From contig PMNO01000080.1 of assembly GCA_003161835.1 (NCBI GenBank), forward strand, positions 155 through 6,189: a stretch of 6,035 nucleotides of DNA, in the 5' to 3' direction. Under the pieces are notes generated by a model. The model was not told the origin of the DNA, ran no database searches, and worked only from the letters and a program-made list of their open reading frames with translations. This stretch comes from Myxococcales bacterium (GTDB taxonomy: Bacteria > Myxococcota_A > Polyangia > Fen-1088). Both the position numbers and the translations under genes were made by a program. This document shows positions 1 through 5,683 of this stretch, in pieces (the stretch's first letter is position 1; every line of letters starts with the position of its first letter).

Positions 1-1172
1 CGCATCGGCTTCACTTCGCCCGTGGAAAACGGCGGAAAATTGTAGTGCAACATGAACCGCTTATCGATGTCGCCGGTCAACGCCTCGATGTGCTGAACGT
101 CCTGTTTGGTCCCCAGGGTCGCCATCACCAGGGCCTGGGTTTCGCCCCGCGTGAACAGTGATGATCCGTGCGTCCGCGGCAGCACGCCGACCTCGCAGGT
201 GATCTGCCGAATATCGGTCGTAGCACGTCCATCGATGCGCTTTCCCGTGATCAGCACCAACTCGCGCAGGTGTTTCTTCTTCATCGATTCGAAGGCCTCG
301 CCCACCTCCGTCGCGCGGTCGGGGAATTCGGAGACCAGCGCGGCCTTGACCTCGGCGCCGCACGAATCCAGCGCCGCGTAGCGCTCTTGTTTCTCCCGGA
401 TGGCCATCGCGGCCTGGATCTTCTGGGTGGCGAGCGCGGAGACGCGATCGACGATCACCGGATCCTTGGCGGGAGGATTGAACACCCGCTTGGGCTTTCC
501 CACGGCTGCCCGTAGCTTCTCCTGCAGGTCAAGCAGCGGCTGCGCCTCCTTGTGCGCATACATGAGCGCGTCGATGATCACATCCTCCGAAACCTCGGCT
601 CCCCCGCCCTCCACCATGACGATGGCGTCACGGCTGCACGCCACGACCAAGTCCAGGTCCGATGTCGTCCGTTCGGTGAACGTCGGATTGATCACGAATT
701 GGCCGTTCAAACGGCCGACGCGCAAACCCGCGTAGGGTCCGGCCCACGGGATGTCGCTCAGAACCAGCGCGCACGACGCCCCCGTCATGGCCAGCACGTC
801 CGAGGCGTGCTCGCGATCGCTGGAGATCACCATCGCGATGATCTGGGTATCGAAGCGCCAGCCCTTGGGAAACAGCGGTCGGGAGGGTCGGTCGATCAGC
901 CGCGAGGTCAAGACCTCGACCTCCGTCATGCGCCCCTCGCGCTTGAAGTAGCCGCCCGGGATCTTCCCGGCCGCCGACGTCTTTTCGAGGTAGTCGCAGG
1001 TGAGCGGCATGAAGTCGATGCCCGGGCGGGTGGACATCGCCGCCACAGCCGTCACCAGAACCATCGTATCGCCTTGACGTATGACCACCGAACCGTCGGC
1101 CTGTTTGGCCATCCGACCCGTCTCGATGCTGAGCTCGCGCCCCGCCAAACTGACTCCTTCACGAACAAACAT
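1..1172 (-). CDS. pnp: Polynucleotide phosphorylase (PNPase), N-terminal part, truncated by window edge
   Basis: PNPase degrades RNA 3'→5' by phosphorolysis, releasing nucleoside diphosphates. It acts in the cytoplasm, often within an RNA degradosome. I translated the reverse strand from the ATG at 1172. It stays open to the window edge, giving 390 residues of a protein that is usually about 700. Visible in order are the first RNase PH-like core (GDTMVLVTAVA at 34-44; the RNA-contacting loop PGGYFKREGR at 72-81, where family members commonly have FFKRE or FFRRE; SRLIDRPSRPLFP at 90-102), the helical linker (about 235-305), and the start of the second core (RTHGSSLFTRGETQ at 333-346, HYNFPPFSTGE at 376-386). 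The second core's phosphate and metal-binding residues, and the KH and S1 domains, lie beyond position 1. The start is fixed by an AAGGAGG ribosome binding site. The gene follows rpsO by 200 nt, a pairing found across bacteria. The assignment is secure. Confidence 0.97.
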   Translation of the reverse strand, partial: MFVREGVSLAGRELSIETGRMAKQADGSVVIRQGDTMVLVTAVAAMSTRPGIDFMPLTCDYLEKTSAAGKIPGGYFKREGRMTEVEVLTSRLIDRPSRPLFPKGWRFDTQIIAMVISSDREHASDVLAMTGASCALVLSDIPWAGPYAGLRVGRLNGQFVINPTFTERTTSDLDLVVACSRDAIVMVEGGGAEVSEDVIIDALMYAHKEAQPLLDLQEKLRAAVGKPKRVFNPPAKDPVIVDRVSALATQKIQAAMAIREKQERYAALDSCGAEVKAALVSEFPDRATEVGEAFESMKKKHLRELVLITGKRIDGRATTDIRQITCEVGVLPRTHGSSLFTRGETQALVMATLGTKQDVQHIEALTGDIDKRFMLHYNFPPFSTGEVKPM

Positions 1173-1176
1173 GGTG

Positions 1177-1183
1177 CCTCCTT
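1177..1183 (-). promoter_or_regulatory. Ribosome binding site of pnp
   Basis: On the minus strand this reads AAGGAGG, a full anti-16S match, with 4 nt between it and the ATG at 1172. The spacing is slightly short, but the match is strong enough to settle the pnp start. Confidence 0.85.
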
Positions 1184-1225
1184 GGATTGAAAAGGGGGCG
1201 GCGCGATTCGTCCCTCTTCTCACCT

Positions 1226-1257
1226 ATCGAACGGGCGCAACGCGCCCTGCTTTCGAT
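1226..1257 (-). promoter_or_regulatory. Hairpin in pnp leader, candidate autoregulatory or RNase-processing element
   Basis: This is an interrupted inverted repeat. The inner arms GGGCGC (1233-1238) and GCGCCC (1242-1247) pair perfectly around a 3-nt loop. The outer arms ATCGAA (1226-1231) and TTCGAT (1252-1257) also pair perfectly. An asymmetric internal loop separates the two stems, with 1 nt on one side and 4 nt on the other. In pnp mRNA it would lie about 54 nt upstream of the start codon. No T-run follows it, so it is not an intrinsic terminator. In Escherichia coli a leader stem in the same gene interval is cut by RNase III and mediates PNPase autoregulation. The analogy here is one of position only and is inferred. 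Confidence 0.5.
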
Positions 1258-1272
1258 CCGCGGGAAAAAGGA

Positions 1273-1301
1273 TGAATACCGCCACCGCCACCCGTTGTGA
1301 C
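1273..1301 (-). promoter_or_regulatory. Weak possible sigma-70-type promoter for pnp
   Basis: On the minus strand GTCACA (1296-1301; 4 of 6 matches to TTGACA) is separated by 17 nt from TATTCA (1273-1278; 3 of 6 matches to TATAAT). A transcript from here would begin just before the leader hairpin at 1226-1257. The match is poor and could be chance. Read-through from rpsO may be the main source of pnp mRNA. Confidence 0.2.
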
Positions 1302-1308
1302 GTGTCCC

Positions 1309-1328
1309 GGCGGGCGTTGGACGCCGCC
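1309..1328 (-). repeat. GC-rich hairpin in rpsO–pnp spacer
   Basis: GGCGG (1309-1313) pairs with CCGCC (1324-1328), and CGT (1315-1317) with ACG (1321-1323). This gives an 8-bp stem with one bulged G at 1314 and a 3-nt loop. A competing fold pairs CGGCG/CCGGC-type segments further out (about 1307-1340). No U-run follows in the direction of transcription; the nearest run of five T on the minus strand is about 40 nt downstream. A mRNA 3'-end stabiliser or attenuator for rpsO is therefore more plausible than an intrinsic terminator. Confidence 0.4.
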
Positions 1329-1372
1329 CAAACACGCCGGACTTGGGATGGTGAGGTTTCTGGGCCGGGTGT

Positions 1373-1642
1373 CTACTTACGGATGCCGAGCGACTCGATC
1401 ACGCTTCGATAGCGGGCGAGGTTCTTGTGCTTCAGGTAGTCGAGCAGGCTGCGGCGCTGGCTGACCATCATCAGCAATCCACGCCTCGAGTGATGATCCT
1501 TCAAGTGAACCTTGAAGTGCTCCGTGAGGTACGTGATGCGCTCGGACAACAGCGCGATCTGCACCTCGGGCGAGCCCGTATCACCGGGTTTGCGGGAGTA
1601 TTTCTGAACCACCTCTGCTTTGCGTTCCGCTACGAGAGCCAT
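1373..1642 (-). CDS. rpsO: 30S ribosomal protein S15
   Basis: S15 is a primary 16S rRNA-binding protein of the small-subunit platform and contributes to bridge B4 with the 50S subunit. I chose the ATG at 1642, which gives 89 residues, the standard S15 length. A longer reading from a GTG at 1669 adds nine residues (MATDRKTLT) but lacks a good ribosome binding site, whereas the 1642 start has AGGAAGA 8 nt upstream. Family signatures seen are the N-terminal helix [29 protein letters not shown] (about 20-36) and [12 protein letters not shown] (about 46-57), which includes the conserved 16S-contacting His-Asp-His-His-Ser run. The C-terminus ([14 protein letters not shown]) is intact. rpsO precedes pnp, as in many bacteria. 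S15 represses its own mRNA in several lineages; I saw no recognisable S15 leader fold here. Identification is secure. Confidence 0.97.
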   Translation of the reverse strand: MALVAERKAEVVQKYSRKPGDTGSPEVQIALLSERITYLTEHFKVHLKDHHSRRGLLMMVSQRRSLLDYLKHKNLARYRSVIESLGIRK

Positions 1643-1650
1643 CGTGAGTG

Positions 1651-1657
1651 TCTTCCT
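1651..1657 (-). promoter_or_regulatory. Ribosome binding site that sets the rpsO start
   Basis: On the minus strand this reads AGGAAGA, 8 nt before the ATG at 1642. It lies inside the nine-codon extension that the alternative GTG start at 1669 would give, so it supports the shorter 89-residue S15. Confidence 0.75.
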
Positions 1658-1711
1658 GTCTGTCGCCACCTGCGCCTGGGGGCCATGTCGCGAGCACTGT
1701 TTCCGTTCTTG

Positions 1712-1751
1712 AAATTCGCGCGAAATTGTCAGAAAAGGCCGCCTGAGTCAA
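1712..1751 (-). promoter_or_regulatory. Possible rpsO promoter region with a palindrome
   Basis: In the 125-nt gap between pyk and rpsO, the minus strand has TTGACT (1746-1751; 5 of 6 matches to a -35 box). The segment 17 nt further on, CAATTT (1723-1728), is a poor -10 box. Next to it, 1715-1724 is the perfect palindrome TTCGCGCGAA, extended by AA/TT on each side after one mismatch (1712-1727). The region is AT-richer than its surroundings. It may be a promoter with an operator, but only the -35 match and the palindrome are directly visible. Confidence 0.3.
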
Positions 1752-1767
1752 ACCCTTGCACGTTCGC

Positions 1768-3171
1768 TCAGCCGACCTCGACAACGCGGATCGAATTGGT
1801 CGGGCTACGCTGACCCACGGGCGAGCCATACGCCATCACGAAGCGATCGCCGGACGTGACTATCTCCTGCTCCCGCAGATGAGCGATGACGGCGCTCGCG
1901 AGGGCGTCGGTATTGGAGAACACGGGAAGGGGTCGCGGCATCACGCCCCAGAACAGAGCCAGACGCCGCAGCGCGTCCCCAGAAGGAGAAAAGGCCACGA
2001 TGGGAACCGTGGGGCGCGCCTTCGAAACCAGACGCGGCGTGCCTCCGCTGATGGTGAAGGCCACGATCACCTTCGCACCGACTTCCTTGGCGACTTCGCA
2101 GGCGGCATGCGCGATAGCCTCCTGAACTGTTTGGCCGGGATCGGATGACTGCGGCGCGTAGAATTTGCTGCCCTCGGCCTCCAGGATGATCCGTTCCATC
2201 ATCGCGCACGCCTCGATCGGATACTTGCCGGAGGCGGTCTCAGCCGACAGCATGACAGCGTCCGCGCCCTGGAATACCGCCGTCGCGACATCGCCCGCCT
2301 CGGCCCGGGTCGGCCGGGTCGATTCGACCATGGACTGCAGCATCTCGGTGGCCACGATCACTGGACGTTGGTGCAGCCGAGCCACGCCGATGATTTCACG
2401 CTGGATGATGGGCACCAGCTCGGGGCGCAGCTCGACGCCCAGATCCCCGCGAGCGACCATCACCGCATCGGCGGCGCGAATGATTTCGACCAGGTTCTCG
2501 ACCGCCTCGGGGGTCTCGATCTTCGCGATGACGGGCGGCGCAACGCGCCCGATAGACTTGCACATGTCCCGAAGCTGGCGAATGTCATCCGCGCTCTTGA
2601 CGAACGACAGAGCCACGTAGTCGACGCCCAGGGATAGTCCAAACTCGAGATCGACTCGATCTTTCTCGGTCAAAGCGCGCAGCCGCACCCGGCGCGAGGG
2701 CAGGTTCACGCCCATGCGGTCACGGAGCGCGGCCCCCTGCTCGACGATGCACGTGACCTGCCCATGAGCAATTTCGATGACCCGCAAGCGGACTCGACCG
2801 TCGTCCAGCTGGACCTGATCCTCGGCACGCAAATCAGCGGCCAGTCCCGGGTAACCGATCGCTATCGTGGCGGGCCCACCCTCATCACCCTCGACCAGGG
2901 TCACCGTATCGCCGCTTTCAATCATGGGCGGGGCGTGGTGACCCGTCCGGATCTTGGGGCCGCACAGGTCCTGGAGCACCGCCACGGGTTTGCCCACCGC
3001 GCCGGACTCGCTGCGGACGAGATCGGCGACGCGCGCATGCTCCGGATGATCGCCGTGGGAAAAATTCAAGCGCGCCACGTCCATTCCCGCGGCGATCAGG
3101 CCGCGAACGCCCGCGCTCGAGGCCGTCGCGGGCCCCAACGTACAAACAATCTTTGCTCTTCGAACCACCAT
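1768..3171 (-). CDS. pyk: Pyruvate kinase
   Basis: Pyruvate kinase transfers phosphate from phosphoenolpyruvate to ADP, giving pyruvate and ATP in the last step of glycolysis, in the cytoplasm. The 467 residues match bacterial enzymes of about 470. Visible in order: N-terminal TLGPAT (11-16); the RLNFSHG cation/nucleotide motif (34-40); DLCGPKIRTG (68-77), leading into the B domain (about 78-160); catalytic Lys217 in IAKIETPEAVEN; metal-binding Glu219 and Asp243 in VARGDLGVE; ATEMLQSM with the conserved Thr275; the signature RPTRAEAGDVATAVFQGADAVMLSAE (286-311, quoted here only for position); and a C-terminal domain (about 335-467) with TISGGTPRLVSKARP. By rabbit numbering, Leu113 and Lys117 (here 69 and 73) are those of potassium-independent enzymes. 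A weak AAGGGGG site precedes the ATG. There is no terminator before rpsO. The gene is divergent from the small membrane-protein gene. Confidence 0.97.
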   Translation of the reverse strand: MVVRRAKIVCTLGPATASSAGVRGLIAAGMDVARLNFSHGDHPEHARVADLVRSESGAVGKPVAVLQDLCGPKIRTGHHAPPMIESGDTVTLVEGDEGGPATIAIGYPGLAADLRAEDQVQLDDGRVRLRVIEIAHGQVTCIVEQGAALRDRMGVNLPSRRVRLRALTEKDRVDLEFGLSLGVDYVALSFVKSADDIRQLRDMCKSIGRVAPPVIAKIETPEAVENLVEIIRAADAVMVARGDLGVELRPELVPIIQREIIGVARLHQRPVIVATEMLQSMVESTRPTRAEAGDVATAVFQGADAVMLSAETASGKYPIEACAMMERIILEAEGSKFYAPQSSDPGQTVQEAIAHAACEVAKEVGAKVIVAFTISGGTPRLVSKARPTVPIVAFSPSGDALRRLALFWGVMPRPLPVFSNTDALASAVIAHLREQEIVTSGDRFVMAYGSPVGQRSPTNSIRVVEVG

Positions 3172-3209
3172 GACCCCCTTCTACTGCGAAACAGGTTGCT
3201 CTGTCGCGG

Positions 3210-3234
3210 CAGCCGCCCGGGATTCGGGTGGCTG
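3210..3234. repeat. Imperfect inverted repeat between divergent pyk and the small membrane-protein gene
   Basis: Arm CAGCCGCCCG (3210-3219) faces CGGGTGGCTG (3225-3234) across a 5-nt loop, pairing at 9 of 10 positions. The tenth pair, G3215–T3229, becomes a G·U wobble in plus-strand RNA but a C·A mismatch in minus-strand RNA. A leader hairpin of the plus-strand gene is therefore slightly favoured over one in pyk mRNA. It could also be a protein-binding operator. No T-run follows on either strand, so it is not a terminator. Confidence 0.4.
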
Positions 3235-3263
3235 GGGGGTGCCAAGCATGGTACCTCTTTCCG

Positions 3264-3269
3264 AGGAGG
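3264..3269 (+). promoter_or_regulatory. Ribosome binding site of the small membrane-protein gene
   Basis: AGGAGG lies 5 nt before the ATG at 3275. It is the main evidence that the plus-strand reading frame is translated and that 3275 is its start. An in-frame upstream ATG at 3248 has only a G-run (3234-3239) as a possible site. Confidence 0.7.
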
Positions 3270-3274
3270 AACGG

Positions 3275-3466
3275 ATGGAAAGTCTGGTGTCACGCGACAA
3301 GGCTCAGGCGAAGAAGAAGGGCTTGTTCGCCGCCGCCGCCTGGGGCGGAACAGTGGCGCTGGGCGCGGTGGCGAGCCCCTTCCTGTGGGTTCCAGCCGCC
3401 GCCGGTGCGGGCTACCTGACGTACAGGTGGTTCATGTTCCGCGCCAAGAGGGGTATGAGGTTCTGA
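3275..3466 (+). CDS. Small predicted two-helix membrane protein of unknown function
   Basis: I do not recognise this 63-residue protein. It has a basic N-terminus (SRDKAQAKKK, residues 6-15), then two hydrophobic stretches (about 16-34 and 35-54) separated near a Ser-Pro at 34-35, then a basic tail RAKRGMRF (56-63). By the positive-inside rule, both ends should face the cytoplasm, giving a helical hairpin in the inner membrane. There is no cleavable signal peptide with an AxA site, and no catalytic motif or Cys/His cluster. The start at 3275 is preferred because AGGAGG sits 5 nt upstream; starts at 3248 (72 residues) or 3170 (98 residues) are less likely, and the last would overlap the pyk start. 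It is the only plus-strand gene here, divergent from pyk and convergent with ybeY, 48 nt from its end. Reality as a gene is probable, and its function is unknown. Confidence 0.65.
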   Translation: MESLVSRDKAQAKKKGLFAAAAWGGTVALGAVASPFLWVPAAAGAGYLTYRWFMFRAKRGMRF

Positions 3467-3514
3467 CCTTCCGATCGGCAGGTGGGATCGTTGCTGGGTA
3501 TGGTCGGGGGCGTC

Positions 3515-3973
3515 TCAGGGCGCGCCGGGCGGGGGCAAGCGCCGGAGGCGGCGCTCGAGCGCGAACATGACCTGGGCCTGGGCCCGGCGTTTGTGATCGT
3601 GCCCAAACAGGTGGCACAGACCGTGAACGGCCAGGCGCTCGAGTTCCGTCCGCAGGCGCTTTCCGGCGGCCCGCCGGCGGGCGGTTTCGACGGAAATCAC
3701 GATGTCGCCCAGTTGGACGCCATCACCAGCGGGATCATCGGTGCCGCGCAGCTCTTGTAAGTGAAAGCTGAGAACGTCGGTCGCGCGGTCGTGCTTGCGG
3801 AAGTCCCGGTTGAGGACCCGGATCTCCGCATCGTCGGTCAGAACCAGGGTGGCGGTGGAACGCGTGCGCCCCAGGGCGCGCAAAGCCACACGCAGACGTA
3901 CTTTCAGCGCGCGCCGGGTGGCGAGCGGAACAGCGCCACGTGCCCCGGCGCGTACGAGCAGATCGATGGGCAT
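3515..3973 (-). CDS. ybeY: YbeY, endoribonuclease for rRNA maturation
   Basis: YbeY is a zinc-dependent single-strand endoribonuclease needed for 16S rRNA 3'-end maturation and ribosome quality control. At 152 residues it has the usual family length. The zinc motif HGLCHLFGHDH (117-127) supplies His117, His121 and His127. The preceding family features are NRDFRKHDRATDVLSF (55-70), with the conserved Arg59 and TDVLSF, and LGDIVIS (88-94). Two motif positions differ from the common HGxLHLxGYDH form: Cys120 and His125, the latter replacing the usual Tyr. Neither is a metal ligand in the standard assignment. The ATG at 3973 follows the HD-GYP stop by 12 nt, with an in-frame stop just upstream, so no earlier start is possible. 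No clear Shine-Dalgarno sequence is visible, which suggests translational coupling to the HD-GYP gene. The order phoH–X–ybeY is typical and supports the call. Confidence 0.96.
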   Translation of the reverse strand: MPIDLLVRAGARGAVPLATRRALKVRLRVALRALGRTRSTATLVLTDDAEIRVLNRDFRKHDRATDVLSFHLQELRGTDDPAGDGVQLGDIVISVETARRRAAGKRLRTELERLAVHGLCHLFGHDHKRRAQAQVMFALERRLRRLPPPGAP

Positions 3974-3985
3974 GGTGGCGCGCGG

Positions 3986-5683
3986 TCAAAGAACCGCTTT
4001 GTAGACCTCGCCCCCGACGAAGATTTCGAACAGGTCCGCGTCCAGCTTTCCGGCCTTGACCTCCGATTCGACGATGCCCAGGGCGCGATCGATGGGCACT
4101 GCCCGCTTGTACGGTCGGTCGGCCGCGGTCAGGGCGTCGAAGATGTCGGCGATCGTCATCATGCGCGACTCGATGGGGATTTCGCCACCCGACAGGCCCC
4201 GCGGGTACCCGGTCCCGTTGAGGTATTCGTGATGCGCCCCCGCAATTCGGGGCACCTTGCGCAAGGATCGGCCCCACGGAATTTTCCGCAGAAAATTGAA
4301 GGTGTGCACCACATGACTCTCGATCTCGACCCGCTCGGCGTCCGTCAAGGTGCCCCGGCGCACCTGTAAGGCCGCCAGTTCCTCCGGTTCCAGGAAGGGG
4401 CGCGGCTCGCCCGAAGGGGCGATGTATTTCAAGTGCCCGATTTCCACGAGACGTTCCAGCCCGCCTTGTTCCAACACCGTCGGTTCGTTCACTTTGGCGA
4501 TGAACAGCAAGAGATCTTCCAGTTCCGAAAGTTTGCGATCCGTCTCGGCGTCGATCTCCTGAAAACGCGGTTGAACGTCAAATCCAGTGGGGAGGCCGAC
4601 CAGGCGCAGCTTTCGTTCGGCGGCATCTGCCTCCAGTGACTTGCGGATGTACGCGAAGCGAAACTGGATCGCGCGCAGGTCCTCTTCGTACAGCTTCTTC
4701 GGCTTGACCAGCACCCGCTCGCGGACACCCACCTTGCCGAAATCGTGCAGGATCCCCGCGTACTCGATCTGGCGCAGGTCCTCGGCAGAGAACCGCACCT
4801 GTGAAAACGGGCCCTCCGATGACGAGTCCACCATTTGCGCCAAAGCGACCGTCAACGTCGCCACCCGCCGCGAATGCCCGGAGGTCGTCGGATCGCGGGA
4901 TTCGATCGCCGTCACGGAGGCATCGACGAATCCCTCGAATACCTTGCGAATCTCGTCGTACAGAATCGCGTTTTCCAGGGAAAGTCCCGCCTGCGACGCC
5001 AGCGCCAGCGCGAATTCCTCGGAGCGCGCGTCGAACGCGATCACTTCGTTCGCGAAGTCCGCGGGCTCGTGAAGGCGCCGATCCGGCCGGCGCTTTCGAT
5101 TTATCAGCTGGACCACGCCAATCACGTCGCTGTGCGCGGAAAGCATCGGCACCGTCAACATCGAACGGGCGCGATACCCGGTCTTGGTATCGAAGCTGCG
5201 GTCGTGGCGAATACCGCCGGGATTGACGCCGGGGGTGTCGAGGACATCCAGGTCAGGGATGTTGATGGGCCGGGCGTCCAGCACCGCCTTGCCGACGATC
5301 GACTTTTCGTCGACGCCCAAGGTGAACTCCTGAAAATCGATGCGCAGCGAATCATTCTGCGACAGCATGAAATGGAGGGTCTTGTCGGCGGGGGCGCCCT
5401 CGCCTTCCAGAACGTAGACGCTGCCGGCGTCGGCCCCTGTCACCTGCCGACACTTTTCCAGGATCAGGCCCAGCAGCTTGCGAATGTCCCGTTCGGACGA
5501 CAGCGCGCGCGACGTCGCGACCAGTTCCTCGATCTCGTATCGAAGTCGAATGACCTCATCCCGCGCGTCGGCCGTCGGATCCACCCGAGCAGCATATATC
5601 AGCGGGGCCCGCGAGGCGCTCGCCGACCCGAACCACCGTCGAACGCGGCCGAAAAACTCAGCGCGATCCGGTGGGGCCGGCAT
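3986..5683 (-). CDS. GAF domain and HD-GYP phosphohydrolase, probable cyclic-di-GMP phosphodiesterase
   Basis: The 565-residue protein is soluble, with no membrane helix or signal peptide. After a short variable N-terminus comes a helical lead-in (about 42-60), then a GAF sensor domain (about 62-245), with DKTLHF-, [17 protein letters not shown] and [13 protein letters not shown] strands. The HD-GYP domain follows (about 246-565): His270 in SGHSRRV, His313-Asp314 in ILHDFGKVG, His457 in ESHVVHTF, His484-His485, GYP at 492-494, and Asp513 in [16 protein letters not shown]. All metal ligands expected for a binuclear centre are present, so it is probably active. HD-GYP enzymes hydrolyse c-di-GMP, and some act on 3',3'-cGAMP; the substrate here is not determined. 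About 115 extra residues separate His313-Asp314 from His457. The ATG at 5683 overlaps phoH by 26 nt and has no strong ribosome binding site; a GTG at 5584 is an alternative. Co-transcription with phoH and ybeY is likely. Confidence 0.92.
   Translation of the reverse strand: MPAPPDRAEFFGRVRRWFGSASASRAPLIYAARVDPTADARDEVIRLRYEIEELVATSRALSSERDIRKLLGLILEKCRQVTGADAGSVYVLEGEGAPADKTLHFMLSQNDSLRIDFQEFTLGVDEKSIVGKAVLDARPINIPDLDVLDTPGVNPGGIRHDRSFDTKTGYRARSMLTVPMLSAHSDVIGVVQLINRKRRPDRRLHEPADFANEVIAFDARSEEFALALASQAGLSLENAILYDEIRKVFEGFVDASVTAIESRDPTTSGHSRRVATLTVALAQMVDSSSEGPFSQVRFSAEDLRQIEYAGILHDFGKVGVRERVLVKPKKLYEEDLRAIQFRFAYIRKSLEADAAERKLRLVGLPTGFDVQPRFQEIDAETDRKLSELEDLLLFIAKVNEPTVLEQGGLERLVEIGHLKYIAPSGEPRPFLEPEELAALQVRRGTLTDAERVEIESHVVHTFNFLRKIPWGRSLRKVPRIAGAHHEYLNGTGYPRGLSGGEIPIESRMMTIADIFDALTAADRPYKRAVPIDRALGIVESEVKAGKLDADLFEIFVGGEVYKAVL

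Noticed and set aside
552..1190. Plus-strand open frame of 212 codons
   Set aside because: It is antisense to pnp, whose reverse-strand translation matches PNPase motif by motif.
1278..1292. Short tandem CCGCCA repeat in the rpsO–pnp spacer
   Set aside because: Two copies of six nucleotides in GC-rich DNA are within chance expectation.
1643..1767. Intrinsic terminator after pyk
   Set aside because: There is a TTTT run after GGCGGCC on the minus strand (about 1733-1746), but no stem of useful length precedes it.
1581..1829. Minus-strand 82-codon frame spanning the pyk–rpsO gap
   Set aside because: It overlaps the ends of both genes out of frame, has Ser/Arg-rich composition and has no supporting ribosome binding site.
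3231..3245. Sigma-54-like sequence upstream of pyk (minus strand TTGGCAC...AGC)
   Set aside because: The -24-like TTGGCAC is good, but the following GC falls one nucleotide too close for the required -24/-12 spacing and the TTGC element is missing.
3467..3514. Bidirectional terminator between the convergent small gene and ybeY
   Set aside because: Only the 8-bp palindrome CCGATCGG (3471-3478) is present, with no loop and no T-run, so termination cannot be supported.
2764..3570. Plus-strand open frame of 268 codons
   Set aside because: It runs antisense across the pyk start and through the small-protein gene in another frame. The product is Arg/Gly-rich with no motif, as expected for the reverse strand of GC-rich coding DNA.
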